From: Panonychus citri
Taxonomy: Eukaryota; Arthropoda; Arachnida; Trombidiformes; Tetranychidae
Assembly: GCF_014898815.1 (NCBI RefSeq)
Contig: NW_026515497.1
Location: forward strand, 992,001-1,056,000
DNA: 64,000 nt
Reading direction: 5' to 3'
The notes under the pieces are model-generated. The model ran no database searches, had not been told where the DNA came from, and saw only the letters and a list, made by a program, of their open reading frames with translations. The translations under genes were made by a program, and so were the position numbers. Positions 36,421 to 50,217 of the stretch are shown here, one piece after another (position 1 is the first letter of the stretch; every line of letters begins with the position of its first letter).

Positions 36421-39400
36421 ATGTTTCTAACTGAGAGTCAATTTCGTGATGCTTTACATTGGTATCAGAAGAAGGTGAGTATTGATTACTTATACTCCAT
36501 TGTTGTTGTTGATCGAATTTTAATTTGATTCTATTTGTTTTGTTTTATCAAAATCTTTTTTCTTTGTAAAAACTGATGATTGTTTCATTCTTTAACCCTT
36601 TGTTTCTTTTAATTCTATTCCTATTTAGATTGGTTCATATGATCAGCAGGTTTGGGAGAAATCAATTGAGGAACGAGTCCTTCGAGGTTTAAGTCATGCA
36701 ATACCGAAGAAAGTTGCTCGTGTTAAAAAGGAATCAATTGATTTAGATTTAGATTTGATTCGTGGATCATATTTTGCTAAAGCTAAACCACAGCAAAGTT
36801 GGTTAACTACAACTTACCTTGGAATTGTGAGAATCCTTCTATTTCCCTTCTATCTAAATTGGTGGACCGAACAAACCAATCCCCTAATATGTGCCATTCT
36901 ATTTATCCTTTATTGTCTCCAAATGATCTCAATGTACATTTACTTTAATTCGGAGAAAGATGAATTCGATGAAATTCCCATTTCAGAGGTTGTCTCACCT
37001 TTATTCATGTTCTTTATCCTGGGAACCATGCAATCGCAGATCGGTGCCTCTTCGAGCAGTAAAAATAGATCATACAGATCACGACTTAATCCAACAATTG
37101 AAACAATTTCTAATCCAATAGCATCTTCACCTTGTTCATCATTATCACCAACAATAACAATTCCTGAGAAGCAAAATCATCATAATAACAACATCAACAT
37201 TTCGTCAAATGATAACTATGGAAATGACTCTAATTATAATGTAAATTCATCATCATCATTTAAATCAACTCCATCATCATCATCTTCTTCAACATTAACA
37301 ACATCAAAACGGCGAGAATCAAGAAATCAATCTACTTCCAATAGTGATAATAGTAATTTAATCATCGGATTGTGTAAAAATTGCTCTAAACGTGATACTC
37401 TTAAAGAGACAATCATCTCATCACCAAATGTACAAAACAATTTACCATCAACATCAACATCATCTTCATCCTCATCAATTGATGTTCCTGTTGATAAATT
37501 ACCATCAAAGTGTAAAAAATTTAATCCAAGAGATGAGACAAAGGTATCAGATGATGAGAGTGGATTAGACTCTATGGAAACACCTAATGGTACTCCCAGG
37601 GAAGAAGATGATAATGATGATGAAGATGAAGATGAAGATGAACGGGAAACCCGTTTAAGAAGGAGAAAGGTGTTAACCAAACATATTACCAATGTAAATA
37701 CTATTCTTACAAAAGAAGGAGGGGAAGATGAGGATGATAATAGTGACAATAGTTCCACTCAAGAATCATGTTCACCATCAGCTGATCAATCAACATCAAC
37801 CCCGAGTTCAACTAAATCAACTCCCGGTTACTCAGGTAGACGGAAGAGTTTTCCCCAGAAAATTTCTAATTCTGAATCAGTGAGTATTCATCAACCTTAA
37901 TTGTGATCCTATGAAAAGATAGAAAGAGAGAGAGAGAGAGAGAGAGACACTTGAAACAATCAGTTGATTGATAATATATTGAAATAATCAAAGATGAAAC
38001 TTAAATGTCATATTGATTATTTTTAATCACTTGATGATTCCCGGAAAAAATTACATCTTCTTTAATTGTTAACAATTATGCTAATATTTTTAGCTCAATT
38101 ATGTAATCATCCCATATGATTACATCACTAATATCTATCAAAATCTTTATGATTAAGATTAGGATTAGTTTTTTTATTATTATTTCCTCTCTTAATCTTA
38201 TGTTTCTATCCATCATTACGGAAATGATTGAGGAAGAAGATGAGCCATTCAAATGTTTAATCTAATCTTTTAATCATCATCATTAATGAACAATTAATTA
38301 ACTTCTTCACCATCAAAGGCTCAATCAACTAATACTCAAACCACAATCGTTTAATTATTGCTAAATAATTAAGACTTTAGAGAACATTTAAATTTAAATT
38401 GTCCCAAATATTTTCTCTCTCTCTCTTTCTCTTGATTAATTAACAATTAACCTTGAATTTCTCATGAATCTTATTTAACCTTTAATATTATCAACTAATT
38501 TCTATCTTAATTAAAATTCCTGTTGATTTAAAATGTTAAGATTCAAGTTCACTATGTAATCATTAGTATTTCACAACTTTTTCTTAATTAACTAACAGAA
38601 ATAGTTAATTGTATCTCCATCGTTTATCGTGTTAATGACCAATTTATAGTTACCATGAATAGATTAGTTTGATTACTTGAATATCGATCAACAATTAACT
38701 TCTTTGTTGAAACCAATGAGCGAGTAACGATTACATTCAATTAAATGAAAGTTAATTAGTCAAACATTGTTGGTATCATAATCTTTAATTAGCTAATTTA
38801 ATGATCATTAATTGGAAAATTTTGATTTCATTTGATAAACTAAATTGATTCTGATGAGCAAAAATCAAACTTTAACAAAAATAACATTGAAGTTTCAATT
38901 AACTGCAATATTTTGGCTTCATCATCAGCTATTAACATGATTAAATCACAAACTACTACGTTATCAGACTAACAATTAAACACTATTTGGCAAACAATCA
39001 AATTAAAGACACATTACCTAAAGCAGTAAAAAAAGTTACCAATGAAACAATTAGAAAAATCTTAACACAACAATCAGAGGAAATAAAGGATTAACAGTAC
39101 TAGACAATTAACCCTTTAATTGCAATTAGAAATGAAAATTTGCTATTTAGCCAGTTAATTTGATTTCTAATAGGGTTTAATTATTAAAATTAACTCCATC
39201 ATAAATTTTTCAGACAATTTAACCAATCAATATCAATAGTTGTCTACGATTTCAACAAATAAATCATTTGAAAAAATTGATCATGTTAATTGTTATTTCT
39301 CAATCATGAGATGTTGATTGTATCACAACCTCATGGCTATGATAGTTTCCTAACTCTGATATTATAACATTTAAATTCATATTCATTACAATTCAATTTT

Positions 39401-42400
39401 CATGATGATTCAGAATTCTGAGAATTGAATTGTTTGGATTATTAGAAGTGGAATTTTAACTCTTCCGTTTACCCTTTGATATTATAAATAATTGAACAAA
39501 AAACTATTGTATCCAAATAGCAATCGAATAATATTGAAATTTTCATACAATCACCATGACAATATTTTCATGATCTTTAAGCCTTAAGGGTGAACAAAGT
39601 AAATGATTATTTGCTACTCGCTCAATCTGTCATTGTCAAGGTTAAATTTCATGTTATTTTTTCATGATTATTCACTGAGAAATCATAAAAAAAAAACAGG
39701 AGATGAGGATAAATTGAATTTATACTTTGATCTGTTTTCCTAAAAAAAGATAGAGAGATGAAGATGAAGATGAAGATGATAATAATAATAATGATTGTCC
39801 TTGATTCCATTTCAAGGTTCAGGTTGCTGCGTCAATAAACTTACTCTTTCTTTACTTTGGTGACATTTTGCTTAACATTCAATTTACCGTCATCATCTTG
39901 ATCCTTATCATCATTTTGATCCTCATCATCATCATCTTGCAATTTGTAATTCTTTGATTCCATCGTTCAATAATCAATGAAACAAATTCTTTCAGTGTAT
40001 AAACATATAATTTGCCAATGTCATTTTCTTTGCTTCCTTTTTATCATCATCACTAATCTTTGGCTCTCATTCATTTACAATCCAATTGATTTTCTATTAC
40101 ATGAATAACAGATCTTGGATTCTAATCCTATGGTTACCTAAGTTTTTTGTTCCTCATCATCACAACAATTCATTTGATCATTATTATCATTCCCAAAGGT
40201 CAATTAGCTGGTCAACCTTGACTACAACCTACGCTTTTTGATCATCACGCTAATATAATAATTAACTATATCTTTGTAGTTGACAAAATGACCATTATCA
40301 TCTTGATGATAACCATTAACGGTTTATATTTATTTCATTGTCATAATCAATTGATTGTTATCACATTTCCACGTCCAATGGTTAATAATCTGTATCTTTT
40401 GCTTCAATGATCTTAATCATAAATCATTGATCATATTTACCAAAAATATTAACCAGATAACATTTCCATTCATATAATATCTCAAAAGCAATTTAATTAT
40501 GATTAACATTCAACATGATTGCTAATCAATATTTTTCTTTCATTATTATATTGCAACTCTTAATATTAATAGAAAATATCGTCAACTCATCTCAAGCATT
40601 GGTAATTTTTACTTCCGATTATCATCATCACTTTTACCAAGATTATTTTAATATCATAATCTTCCAAATGATTTATCAATTTAATCACTTTCGTACCCGC
40701 AAAAAAAACTCCCAGTCATGGATCAATAAGATGAAAGAAAAGCAATTTGTCAAATTGAAAGAGTGATCCTGAAAATCCTGGAATATGAATTTTCATGATT
40801 GCTTGAATTCTGATAGTTTCAAGGTCAACATGAACTGATAATTCACCTAAGAAACCATAATAATAATAATAATAATAATAATAGTGTCACGACACATCAT
40901 CATGATGGAAATCTGTTGATGTGGATTGTCGAGAGAGAAGATGTGAAATAACAAGCGGAAATTATCTCGGAATTAATCTGAAAATTCAGTGATATTCACT
41001 TTCGTTTATCTTTAATAATCTGTTATAAGTTCCATCATCATTTTCGTAGCATTTTGATAAACATCATGTAACTGAAAGCTGAACTTAATCCTTGGAAACT
41101 CATCATAACCATTATCATGTAATCACTACTTCTGAAAATAATAATACTAACAAAACATGATAATGTTCAGTTTTACCTTATCATCATCATTTATCTTCCT
41201 CTTAGACTAACATTTTTTTCCCATCAACTTTCATGATAATTCAAGCCAGTTTCCTTTCATGACGATAAAGTTCAGACCTCAAGAATAACAATAACAATCA
41301 TTATCGACCTGTATTCTCAACCTTGAACTCGATCGTTGCTATTTTATTATTATCACTTTCCTTTCAGAAAATTAATATTGTAACATTATTTCAGGGTGAT
41401 TTTAATATTCACTCAATGATCCTTGAGTTTTCATGAAACGAATATTTTTTCAACATAAATGCTGATTAATCATGAACATACTAAATGAGAAATTACCAGT
41501 CTCTCCCTTCAAAATGTTCAATTATGATCAAGTAAATTGTATTCCATTAATAATGTTAATTGTTAGATGATGAAATATTTCACAATTAGCATAACATGCA
41601 GATGATTAGCATGTCAATTTATTTGATTATTATTATTGCTATTAATATTAATCAATCATTCAAATTGTTCCATTGATCTGAAGGTATTGATTTCAATACT
41701 AAATATAAGCAGTTATATTTTGGAGTTAATTGTTAGTTAACAATTATCTCGAGCTTTTTTCCCTCTCGTAACCATAGATTATTTGATTCGATTGAAAATC
41801 TATTATCAATTGATTTGGTATTGATTTTCATCGTTGATGTTGATCGATTTCTCTCTTTTTTTATTCAATGGTTAAAATCAATGAATTTTGTATGATTATG
41901 AGATTATTTTGATGGTCAGTTGATTGTCATGGTGATGGTATTTTCGTAGTAAATGAAATTGAGTTGATTCTGATTGTGTTTTTTTTTTGTTTGACTTTCA
42001 AGGCTCGAATTGAATATGAGGTCAAAAAGGAGGCCAATACAGATACAGAACCCGATGGAACCATTGGTGATTTAAGTTCAGCTGATGAGTGTTCACCTTA
42101 TTCAACAGTTGATTCCAATAATCGTTTTGAATGGTCTAGGTAATTGTTACGTTCAAATTGTAATAATTAATCTTAATTTCAACAGTTCATCTAATTAGTG
42201 TCTTATTTTTATCTCCAGGAAATATAATATCACTTCACCAACTACAGGGATTCCAATTGATGTTCAACGTGATTCCCGATGTAAACAAAGTCCGGTCAAC
42301 TTTTGTCTCTCTCAAACAAACACCAATGGTCAAGTTTCTAGTAATGGTAAAACTATTAAAATTAGCAAAGATCCAATAATCGATAATAATAATATCGGTA

Positions 42401-44286
42401 AAATTAGTAAGGATCAACGAAGTATCATCATTAATAAGACAAAACTGTTATCATCATCAGCAACAATTCATCACCCACCTCATAGACTTCAATTTTGTTT
42501 ACCTGTTTCTTGCTCTAAATCAATAGTAGTTGGTAGAGGAGGTGGAGGTGTAGATGGCTGTTCATCTTCAGGTGAATCTGAATGCTCCATGTCCCCAACA
42601 TCACCAATAACAAAATTAGCCTCTGACCTTGACTGGCCTTCAATTAACTCAGACGGTACCTCTGATGATGAAGGTGAAATGATGATGGGAGTTGATGTTG
42701 ATGTTTCTAATGAAGCTTTAAAAAAACTCAATGACAATCAAGAATTTTTCAATTTCAGTGAACAATCATCTAGATCATTATCCAATCATCATCACCATAC
42801 TCATACTCATCATCATCACCATCATTCCAATCATCAATCTCATTCCCATCAGCATCATCATCGCGAAGATCATCATCATCATCACCATCATCACCACCAG
42901 TATCACCATCATCATGCTCCGTCCATTAGTTATAGTCCAGAAGAGTCTAACCCATATAACCAAAGAACCGGTAAAACCCTTAATGACAAAGGTACTAACA
43001 TAATCACACAATAGAGAGAAATTAATATTAATTAACTAATTGTTTTCCCTTTCCTTCAGTGAGCTGTGCTATTTGGCAAACGAGAGAATGTCAAAAAGTG
43101 GACTTATCGGTTTTGGACATTTCATCGGCTATAATTCGCAAAGTTGAATCGGTTAAACACTCGAATGAATATTTTTATCTTGGTTTCCTGCTCTCCCTGG
43201 TTTTGGCCTTTATTCCAGTCATCTTCCGAATCCGTCAGTTTGCCACCTCTCAACGTTTCTCTGAAACCCGTCGAAGAAAAATGACCCCAGCCCACTTTTC
43301 CAATCCCAATTCATCAAAGGAAATATTATCCGATATTATCCAAGAAATACCGACACTGGCCACTGATCTGTTAGCGGAAACAATGGTTCACTCATTTTCC
43401 TCTTTAAGTGTACAATTCGTTGTTCTTGTTGCAATAATTGAAAGATTTTTCTTAAGTTTATGTTTCTTTTTCCTTCTCTGCGTTGCCGAACGAACATTTC
43501 GAGAGGTAAATTAGAACATTTAACATACAATAATTAACGAATCAAATTAACTCTCTTTTTCTATTATTATTACAGAGGTTCCTTTATGCAAAATATTTTT
43601 GTCATCTAACATCATCCCGACGAGCTCGACGTTCTGACCTACCTCATTTCCGTTTGAATAAAGTAAGAAACATAAAAACATGGTTATCAGTACGTTCGTA
43701 CCTACAAAATCATGGTCCTCAAAGGTCAATCGATGCAATTGTTTCATCAAGTTTCATTGTCGAAGTTAGCATTTTAACCTTTCTATGCATTCAGGTAAGT
43801 AAAAAACACTAAAAACAAATTTCATCTACCAACAATCAACTAATTGTTTCGATTTTTTCTCTCTTTCTAATGATTTAGCTTCTTCGGGACAATGAAATTT
43901 GCTCAGAAAAACTTTATTGCTGGGAAATGGTTTTCTGGAATCTTGCCATTGGATTATACATAATGAGGTTAATCATCCTTGGATCGAAGATGAATCGTAA
44001 AAGTCGAGGTTGTTTGACAATCTTATTATCGGAACAAATTAATCTTTACCTTCAATTGGAGCAAAAACCTCACAAAAAGGAAGACCTTACCCTCGCTAAT
44101 CAATTAATCAAATCAGCGGCTGATGTATTGAAACTACTCGAAGCTCCATTCAAAATCTCTGGTTTCTCAGCTAATCCCTATCTCTACAATATAACCAAAG
44201 TTATTGTTTTATCGGCTTTCTCAGCTGTTCTTACTGAACTTTTGGGCTTCAAGTTAAAATTGTACAAAATTAAATTAACCTCTTAA
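36421..44286 (+). CDS. PHTF: PHTF homologue (putative homeodomain transcription factor), multipass membrane protein
   Basis: Seven exons: 36421-36474, 36629-37879, 42003-42139, 42219-42991, 43060-43505, 43576-43794, 43879-44286, total 1,095 residues with all phases agreeing. Despite the family name, PHTF proteins are ER multipass membrane proteins and no homeodomain is visible. Diagnostic blocks are WYQKKIGSYDQQVWEKS-like sequence across exons 1-2, DLIRGSYFAKAKP, two to three hydrophobic helices (about residues 70-125), VSCAIWQTREC at the start of exon 5, HLTSSRRARRSDLPHFRLNK, WLSVRSYLQNHGPQRSID, and further helices to the end. The large loop (about 125-700) is Ser/Asn-rich with acidic runs and a His-rich stretch encoded by 42781-42935. 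Intron 2 is 4.1 kb (37880-42002); the others are 68-154 bp. The molecular role of PHTF is poorly known. Confidence 0.97.
37880..42002 (+). other. Intron 2 of the PHTF gene
   Basis: 4.1 kb between donor TCA|GTGAGT and acceptor TTTCAAG. It contains GA tracts (37920-37947), GAAGAT repeats near 39755-39775 and a TAA run near 40858-40883. A reading frame at 40515-40766 has no codon or composition signal of a gene. Confidence 0.9.
42781..42935 (+). repeat. CAT/CAC-rich tract coding for a His-rich run in PHTF
   Basis: An imperfect CAT trinucleotide tract in PHTF exon 4. In frame it encodes more than 25 His residues mixed with Ser, Gln and Thr. Confidence 0.9.
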
Positions 44287-45706
44287 AAATTGTAGTCACT
44301 TTTAAAAGCAATTATTATGAGATTAATTTAATTTTAAATTTCCTCTCTCTCTCTCTTAGAATCCTGATTGTTTGTAAAACTATTCAATCATAAATTGAAA
44401 TATATTTACAGCAATTAAGTTTAACCTTAATATTTAAATGATTTAGCGTTTGACTTTGAAAAACAATCAAATCAAAGTTTAAATCAAATTGATCATCATG
44501 ATTACACTTTGATTGTTGAGGGAAAATTATTATTTTTTTTCTTTGCTTAATTGTTATAATTGAAAATATATTTTAATTCTGTTTGGGTCCTAATTGTCAA
44601 TAATCAACAGAGAAATATGTATATTTTAATTGAATGTTTTAATCGAAACAATTTATTGATTATTGAGATATTTTCAGAAAATTGATTAGTGTTAATCAAA
44701 GTACTACAATCATTATGATTCAATTGAATTAAGTTTTATGTTTTCTAATCATCTAGTATATCTAATTGAATCAATAATATTAACACAATGATTAACACAA
44801 TTAATTAATAAATTGTGATCAAATGTCACTGATTAATAATCAACATACATATAAAAAACGTAATCAAATTAAAGATGAACAACTACAATTATGATATTAA
44901 ATTGATAGAAAAACAATTGATTGTTAGATTATTACAATTTGTATAATAATTAACTAAATAATTAATTAATTATCATTTATCTTTATTTTGTCAATATGAA
45001 TAAAACAAAAACAAACCAATTGAAAAAAAGTAACAAATTTTTTTCCCTTTTAATTGCAATCAACATTTTACTCGACGTGTTTACTAATTAAGGTAAATTA
45101 AATTCAAATCGCTTCAGGCTAATATTAAATTTAGAAACAAGTTAATTGTGATTAAATCATAAATAAGAAGAAAAAATTTCTTTTCATCTTTAATTATAAT
45201 TGTAATCACTTTTTACTTCAACATTTAAACGTTTGAAAAGTTTTAAAATTGTTGATTTATTTATGGTGATGATTAAATGATTGTGATGGCAATTTAAAGT
45301 TGATTTTTGTTAATTGTTACCAACGATAATGATGATTATGATTATGATGATGATGATGATTATGATGATGATGATGATGATGATGATGATAGACCTAATG
45401 GACTAGAATCATTAATTATTTGATCTTAAATTGTTATTAATCCGATTGCTGGTTCAACAAAAGGCTTAATTGTTCATGTTGATTGTGGTGGTTGTCGTCT
45501 TAATGATGATGAAGTTAATGATTAAGATGCGGATTAGGATGATGATTAAGTTGATGATTAAATCAATTTTGTCTTTTACGGTTTTGAGCAAAAAATGTTA
45601 ACATTAAAATAAAGCACTTTTCATGTTAATCCGTTTGAACAATTAATTGATTGGTCACTTGATTAACTTTTAGTCTTTTTTTTGTGATTATGTGTGTTGA
45701 TAGTGA
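44287..45706. other. Intergenic region between convergent PHTF and GMC oxidoreductase genes
   Basis: 1.4 kb of AT-rich DNA that must hold both 3' untranslated regions. A GAT microsatellite lies near 45335-45392 and GATTAAG-type repeats follow to 45560. A plus-strand AATAAA at 44999-45004 could serve PHTF. No gene seen. Confidence 0.6.
45335..45392. repeat. (GAT)n microsatellite
   Basis: Imperfect GAT/ATT units, then an almost pure GAT run in the 3' part. Confidence 0.9.
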
Positions 45707-47527
45707 TTAAAGGTGATGATTATATTTAGATGATTTAATTAGATCAGCGGCTTTTTCAGCGATCATTATTGTTGGAGCGTTGGTGTTTCCCGAGACGATT
45801 AGTGGCATGATGGAAGCGTCAACGACTCTTAGGCCACTTACACCTCCTAGGACTCGGAGTTGAGGGTCAACAACGGCTGAAGGGTCGAGGGGTGAGCCCA
45901 TTTTACAAGTTCCAACTGGGTGATAAATAGTGGCCGTGAAGGAACGGGCGATACAGGCCAGATATTCGGATGACCATTGAAGGTACTCTTCACATCCTGG
46001 GAACATGCGATCGTATAATTTAGGACGAAATTTTTTAAATGCGTGTGAGTATCCAAGTTGAATCGCGAATTTCATTGAATCAACGACCACGTGGATATCG
46101 TTGTCCGCCGTTAGATATTGAGGGTCAATCAAAGGAGCGGCAAATGGATTGCGAGATTTTAGACGAACCCAACCTCGACTTTTAGGTCTCAATAAAACGG
46201 GATAGACTGAGAATCCATCTTTCTCCGTGTAAGGTTGATAATATTTGGTCCAAATTTCTTCCTTGATACCAACTTGATCTCGAAGGGATTTCCCATCGTC
46301 GGACATTGGTCCACCAGCGATAAAATGAACCTCAACATCCGGATAATCATCGGTCCAATTTGCGAATCGAGAATTAACAAAACCAAGACCTTCGATGGCA
46401 CCGAGCGAGGTTAAAGGTCCTTTGCCGAAGGTAAAATAGGTCAAAACGTTTTGTGGATTAGCGGTTCGCTCCTCGACAATAGAGACTGGCTCTTCGAGAG
46501 AGAAATGAATTCCACCCGGATAAATGTGATCTTGAAGGTTTTCACCGACCGGAAGATCAGCAACCACTGGGATACCGAGTGATTCAAGGTGATACCTTGG
46601 ACCGATTCCCGATAACATGAGTAACTGAGGTGAATTGATTGCACCCGCTGAGACAATGACCTCACGTTTGGCAGTTACTTTGTGCATGATACCAAAGTGA
46701 CTGAATCTGACACCTACTGCTCGTTTGTGAGCGTTGAACAAAATTTTGGTCACTTGAGCAAAGGTCACAAGTCGTAGGTTAGCTCGGTGCTTAGCGGGTA
46801 AAAGAAAAGCTTTAGCGGTTGAACATCGAGCTCCGTGACGAATGGTACCTTGTGGGTACATGAAACCCGTTTGTACGGGTCCGTTAACGTCACGAACTTC
46901 ATAGCCCAACGGACCTGCAGCATCAAGAAAAGCTTTAGCTAAGGGAGTGGGCGAAGGTGGAGTGGAAACTGTCAAGTAACCACCTCGAGCATGCCATGGT
47001 TTAGATCCTCGAATCGGATCTTGATTATCTTCCGATTTTAAAAAGTACGGATAAATTTCGTCCCATGACCAACCGTAACACCCTTGGTTGTAAGCCCAAT
47101 TATCGTAATCCCGACGATTGGCACGCACATAGAGCATAAAATTGAGAACTGATGAACCACCAAGAACTTTACCTCTTGGCCAGTGAGATCGACGACCTCT
47201 CAGGCCAAAACACGAGGCAGACTGAGGTTCCGTTTCATATGCCCAATCAAGGGGAGTCTTTTGTAACGATGTTGTACTAAGCGGGACATCGGTCACAATA
47301 GATTCACTTCCACCCGCTTCAAGAACTAAAACTGAAATACTTGGATCCTCGGTCAGTCGATTGGCCAACACTGACCCAGCTGAACCCGAACCGATGATAA
47401 TATAATCATAAACTTGATCCCAGGTCGGACCTGAGACTGGAACCGAATGATCAATTTGCCGAATCAATAAAACCGTCGCTAGAGGTAAAAGAGCGGGTAA
47501 TACTGGACTGATCACTTCGAGGGCCAT
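45707..47527 (-). CDS. GMC oxidoreductase, glucose dehydrogenase-like
   Basis: An FAD-dependent oxidoreductase of the glucose-methanol-choline family, intronless, 606 residues. A hydrophobic N-terminus (LLPLATVLLIRQ, about 13-24) fits a signal or anchor. The FAD-binding GSGSAG is at 46-51 with LEAGG at 69-73. GMC signature 1 (RGKVLGGSSVLNF) begins at 118 and signature 2 (GAINSPQLLMLSGIGP) spans 295-310. The catalytic pair is His 536 in YHPVGTCKMG and Asn 583 in SGNTNAP. Arthropod members act in cuticle chemistry, hormone and xenobiotic oxidation and reproduction; the substrate here cannot be inferred. The coding sequence is markedly less AT-rich than its flanks. No intron within 1.8 kb is unusual beside its neighbours but common for tandemly expanded GMC genes; retroposition is possible. 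Confidence 0.95.
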   Translation of the reverse strand: MALEVISPVLPALLPLATVLLIRQIDHSVPVSGPTWDQVYDYIIIGSGSAGSVLANRLTEDPSISVLVLEAGGSESIVTDVPLSTTSLQKTPLDWAYETEPQSASCFGLRGRRSHWPRGKVLGGSSVLNFMLYVRANRRDYDNWAYNQGCYGWSWDEIYPYFLKSEDNQDPIRGSKPWHARGGYLTVSTPPSPTPLAKAFLDAAGPLGYEVRDVNGPVQTGFMYPQGTIRHGARCSTAKAFLLPAKHRANLRLVTFAQVTKILFNAHKRAVGVRFSHFGIMHKVTAKREVIVSAGAINSPQLLMLSGIGPRYHLESLGIPVVADLPVGENLQDHIYPGGIHFSLEEPVSIVEERTANPQNVLTYFTFGKGPLTSLGAIEGLGFVNSRFANWTDDYPDVEVHFIAGGPMSDDGKSLRDQVGIKEEIWTKYYQPYTEKDGFSVYPVLLRPKSRGWVRLKSRNPFAAPLIDPQYLTADNDIHVVVDSMKFAIQLGYSHAFKKFRPKLYDRMFPGCEEYLQWSSEYLACIARSFTATIYHPVGTCKMGSPLDPSAVVDPQLRVLGGVSGLRVVDASIMPLIVSGNTNAPTIMIAEKAADLIKSSKYNHHL

Positions 47528-49302
47528 TTGAACACTAAAACTAATTTCTGATGACGATGAAAATAATTAAGATGATGATTAAAAAAAAAAAGGACGAAAC
47601 AAAATAAAAATCCTTTAATTGTCACATAAATGGTTATTAATTGGATTAACCCAATGAATAAAATAAAAGGAAACAACAATTAACTAATAATCATCAATCC
47701 AAAGTGGTCAACGTATCAAACTATTTGTAAATCAACATGAAAGTGAGTTGATTACAAGGATGAGAAAGATGATAAATATAAGATGATGAAGATAACGGTA
47801 AAAAACTGCAACAGAAATCAGATCAACAGGTAAGAGAAGAAAATAATTTCGTATTCAAAGTAAAGAAATTGTTTTCGAAATATTAATTTAGTTATCATCC
47901 TCATCATCATCCTCATCTTTATCATCATCATCATGGTATAAAAGTAATAAATAAAGGTAATGAAATTAGCATCATGTAAAAGGATGAAGATGATGATACA
48001 TTTAGTCAACGGTGAAAACCGGTCCATGTTTATGTTTAGAGATAAAATTTACCGTTATTTTAGCTTTGGTCATCTAACTTTCATCTCTCTCTCTCTCTCA
48101 CCCTCTCTTTCCTGGCTCCCTTTATCTCCTCCGGCGTCCGGTTTTTAGATACTGACCTAGTGAGAGATGGAGATAAGTTTAAGTTCATTAAACGCAAATA
48201 CACAAAAAGTGTGATGATTAGCCTACTCTTCATTTATCATCCTCATCTTCATCATGTTTTTCAAACATTATATTGGCTTCTTCATGATTAAGATAATTTC
48301 CTGTCAACTTTTCAACAATTTAGAAACGTTTCCGTTTTTACTTTCATCAAAACAAACTGACCTCAGGTCAAGCACCTAACACGAAGCTCATGATGGCGAT
48401 GATAATTGTCATGACACTTTTATCATTAAAAGTAAACTTTAAATTGTTGTGTCAAGTTTAAATCTAAATTAATGTTTATAACATTGGAAACAATTTATAT
48501 AAATTGTTACACTTGATGGTTTGTGAATTTGTTTAATCATTTGGTTACTTTGAATTAACTAAACTAATTCAGGGCAATTGATTAAATTCATGGTGATGAT
48601 CATCCTTGATTAAGAGTAAAAATCTCATCACAATTAAATTGTAATTGATGTTGAGATTTCAATCAATCAAAGTTAAAATAAAAACTGGATTAAAATTAAG
48701 GGTTTAAGGATAGAGGCGAAAGTAATAATTAGAGTTAATTATTAATAGCTGATTTAAAGGTGAATTAAATTTGGTTGATTTTTGTTATTTTATCAAGAGT
48801 TTAAATTGTTAATCCTTTGATTGTTGTTCTTGATGAAAATATCTAATCAAATAAGAGAGTTTAATTTGATTCCAATTCTGTCAGAAAGATTAATTGATTG
48901 GATTGAAAGAAGAAGAAGAAAATTGATTGTTGATCCAATAGAATAGAATTACAATTAATTGTTAATCCGAACAGATTATCAAGAATGATTAATGTTTCAT
49001 CTCATTACAATTAAATTTGATTCTTGATTATCGAGACAAATTTAAATAACAAAAGAGAAAGGTGATTCATTCATTAAGAATAATTTTAACTTTTGTCTTC
49101 ACTATTTAATCGTTTTGTATTAAATTATCGGTGTAATTTGTATATGATATCAACAACACAGAGAAAAAAATATAATTAAGCAGCAAAACGATTGATTGGC
49201 TTATTGGTCAGTTTGTTTTCGATCAAAAAATTTGTGTGGTAAACATCAATTGATGGTCAGTTCATCGTGGTAACAATAGTTTAACGGAAACCAAATCGAT
49301 AT
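47528..49302. other. Intergenic region upstream of the GMC gene
   Basis: 1.8 kb of AT-rich DNA with ATC repeats and a short CT tract near 48085-48100. It should contain the promoter of the GMC gene at its left and the 3' end of the CCDC86 gene at its right. No coding gene supported. Confidence 0.55.
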
Positions 49303-49892
49303 TTATACTTTGCGAATCTTTTTCAATTCTCTTTTCTTTAGTCTTTTTAGTTTGGCAGTTTTTTTAATCTGTAATCAAGAAAAACAAGAGATAATTAGCT
49401 TTGGAAAACAGAAAAGGATAAAGGAAGATCGAAATCACGATTAATTAGTGATGATAAAAATAATATTCTATTAATTCAGTGAGGAAAGTGATTAAAGTCT
49501 ACTCACTGGTTGTACTATCTCAGCTTTACGCTGGTTTTCCTCTTTGCGTTTTCTGGCCTCCGCTCGTAATCGTCTCTCTTCCTGCGGAAAAGGTAAAAGA
49601 AAACATTCACAAATAATTAGCTATATATTTCGAAATCAAATTAAGGCCTAAATTAGAATAATAATAGAGAGAAAATTTGGACAAAAGAAATTAAATAACA
49701 ACCTCCAACTTCTGTTGACGACGTGCTTTAGATTCATCATCTCGTTGCTTGATTGCTTTTCGCTCCGCTTTAATTTTCATCTTTTCTGACCAATTACTAC
49801 GAGCCAAACTTGTCTTAATTGAGCTAAATCGTTTCTTCTTTTCGGCGTTTTTCGACTTGATCTTAGAATTGTTTTTCTTGATGTTACCAGTA
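49303..49892 (-). CDS. CCDC86: CCDC86/Cgr1-like nucleolar protein, conserved C-terminal exons (5' end unresolved)
   Basis: Three exons read on the minus strand: 49703-49892, 49507-49581 and 49303-49368. They encode about 110 residues in one continuous frame. The order KKKRFSSIKTSLARSNWSEKM, then IKAERKAIKQRDDESKARRQQKLEEERRL and KRKEENQRKAEIVQPIKK, then TAKLKRLKKRELKKIRKV matches the Cgr1/CCDC86 domain, a highly basic coiled coil found in nucleolar proteins linked to 60S ribosome maturation. The donor of the first of these exons (GTTGTT) is weak; the other is GTGAGT. The first exon here begins in phase 2 at an acceptor (GGATTAG) and has no ATG, so at least one upstream exon is missing from my model. 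One fitting candidate is the ATG at 50222-50224 followed by a GTGAGT donor, but its product looks unlike a nucleolar protein. Confidence 0.8.
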
Positions 49893-50217
49893 CTAATCCA
49901 CCAAAGAAAACAAAAGTCAAATTAATTATAAATATGTACATTGATGGATTAGTGATTTAAATGAGCGATGCAAAGAAAAAGCCAAATTGAGGCAAAGGGA
50001 TAGAGAGAAAAACGTTATAAAGGTCAAAAAAGTGATTTAAATATCAAATATGATAAAGAACAAAAAATTCGATTAAGTGATATGAAGATTGTGTGTGTCT
50101 TTCGATGTTGTGATAAGATGATGGATTTATATATGGATCAAAACGGTGCGAGCAAAGCAATCAGTGGGCAAAGATTTGTTGGCACAACTCACAGTAAGTT
50201 GAAGATTATTGTAAATT

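Noticed and set aside
40515..40766. Frame of 83 codons inside PHTF intron 2
   Set aside because: A hydrophobic start gives a signal-like look, but the rest is AT-biased filler with no recognisable domain and no upstream signals.
45707..47527. Possible bacterial origin of the intronless, less AT-rich GMC gene
   Set aside because: The hydrophobic N-terminus and overall sequence are of the arthropod glucose-dehydrogenase type, and higher GC is seen in other coding exons here too; no real sign of transfer.
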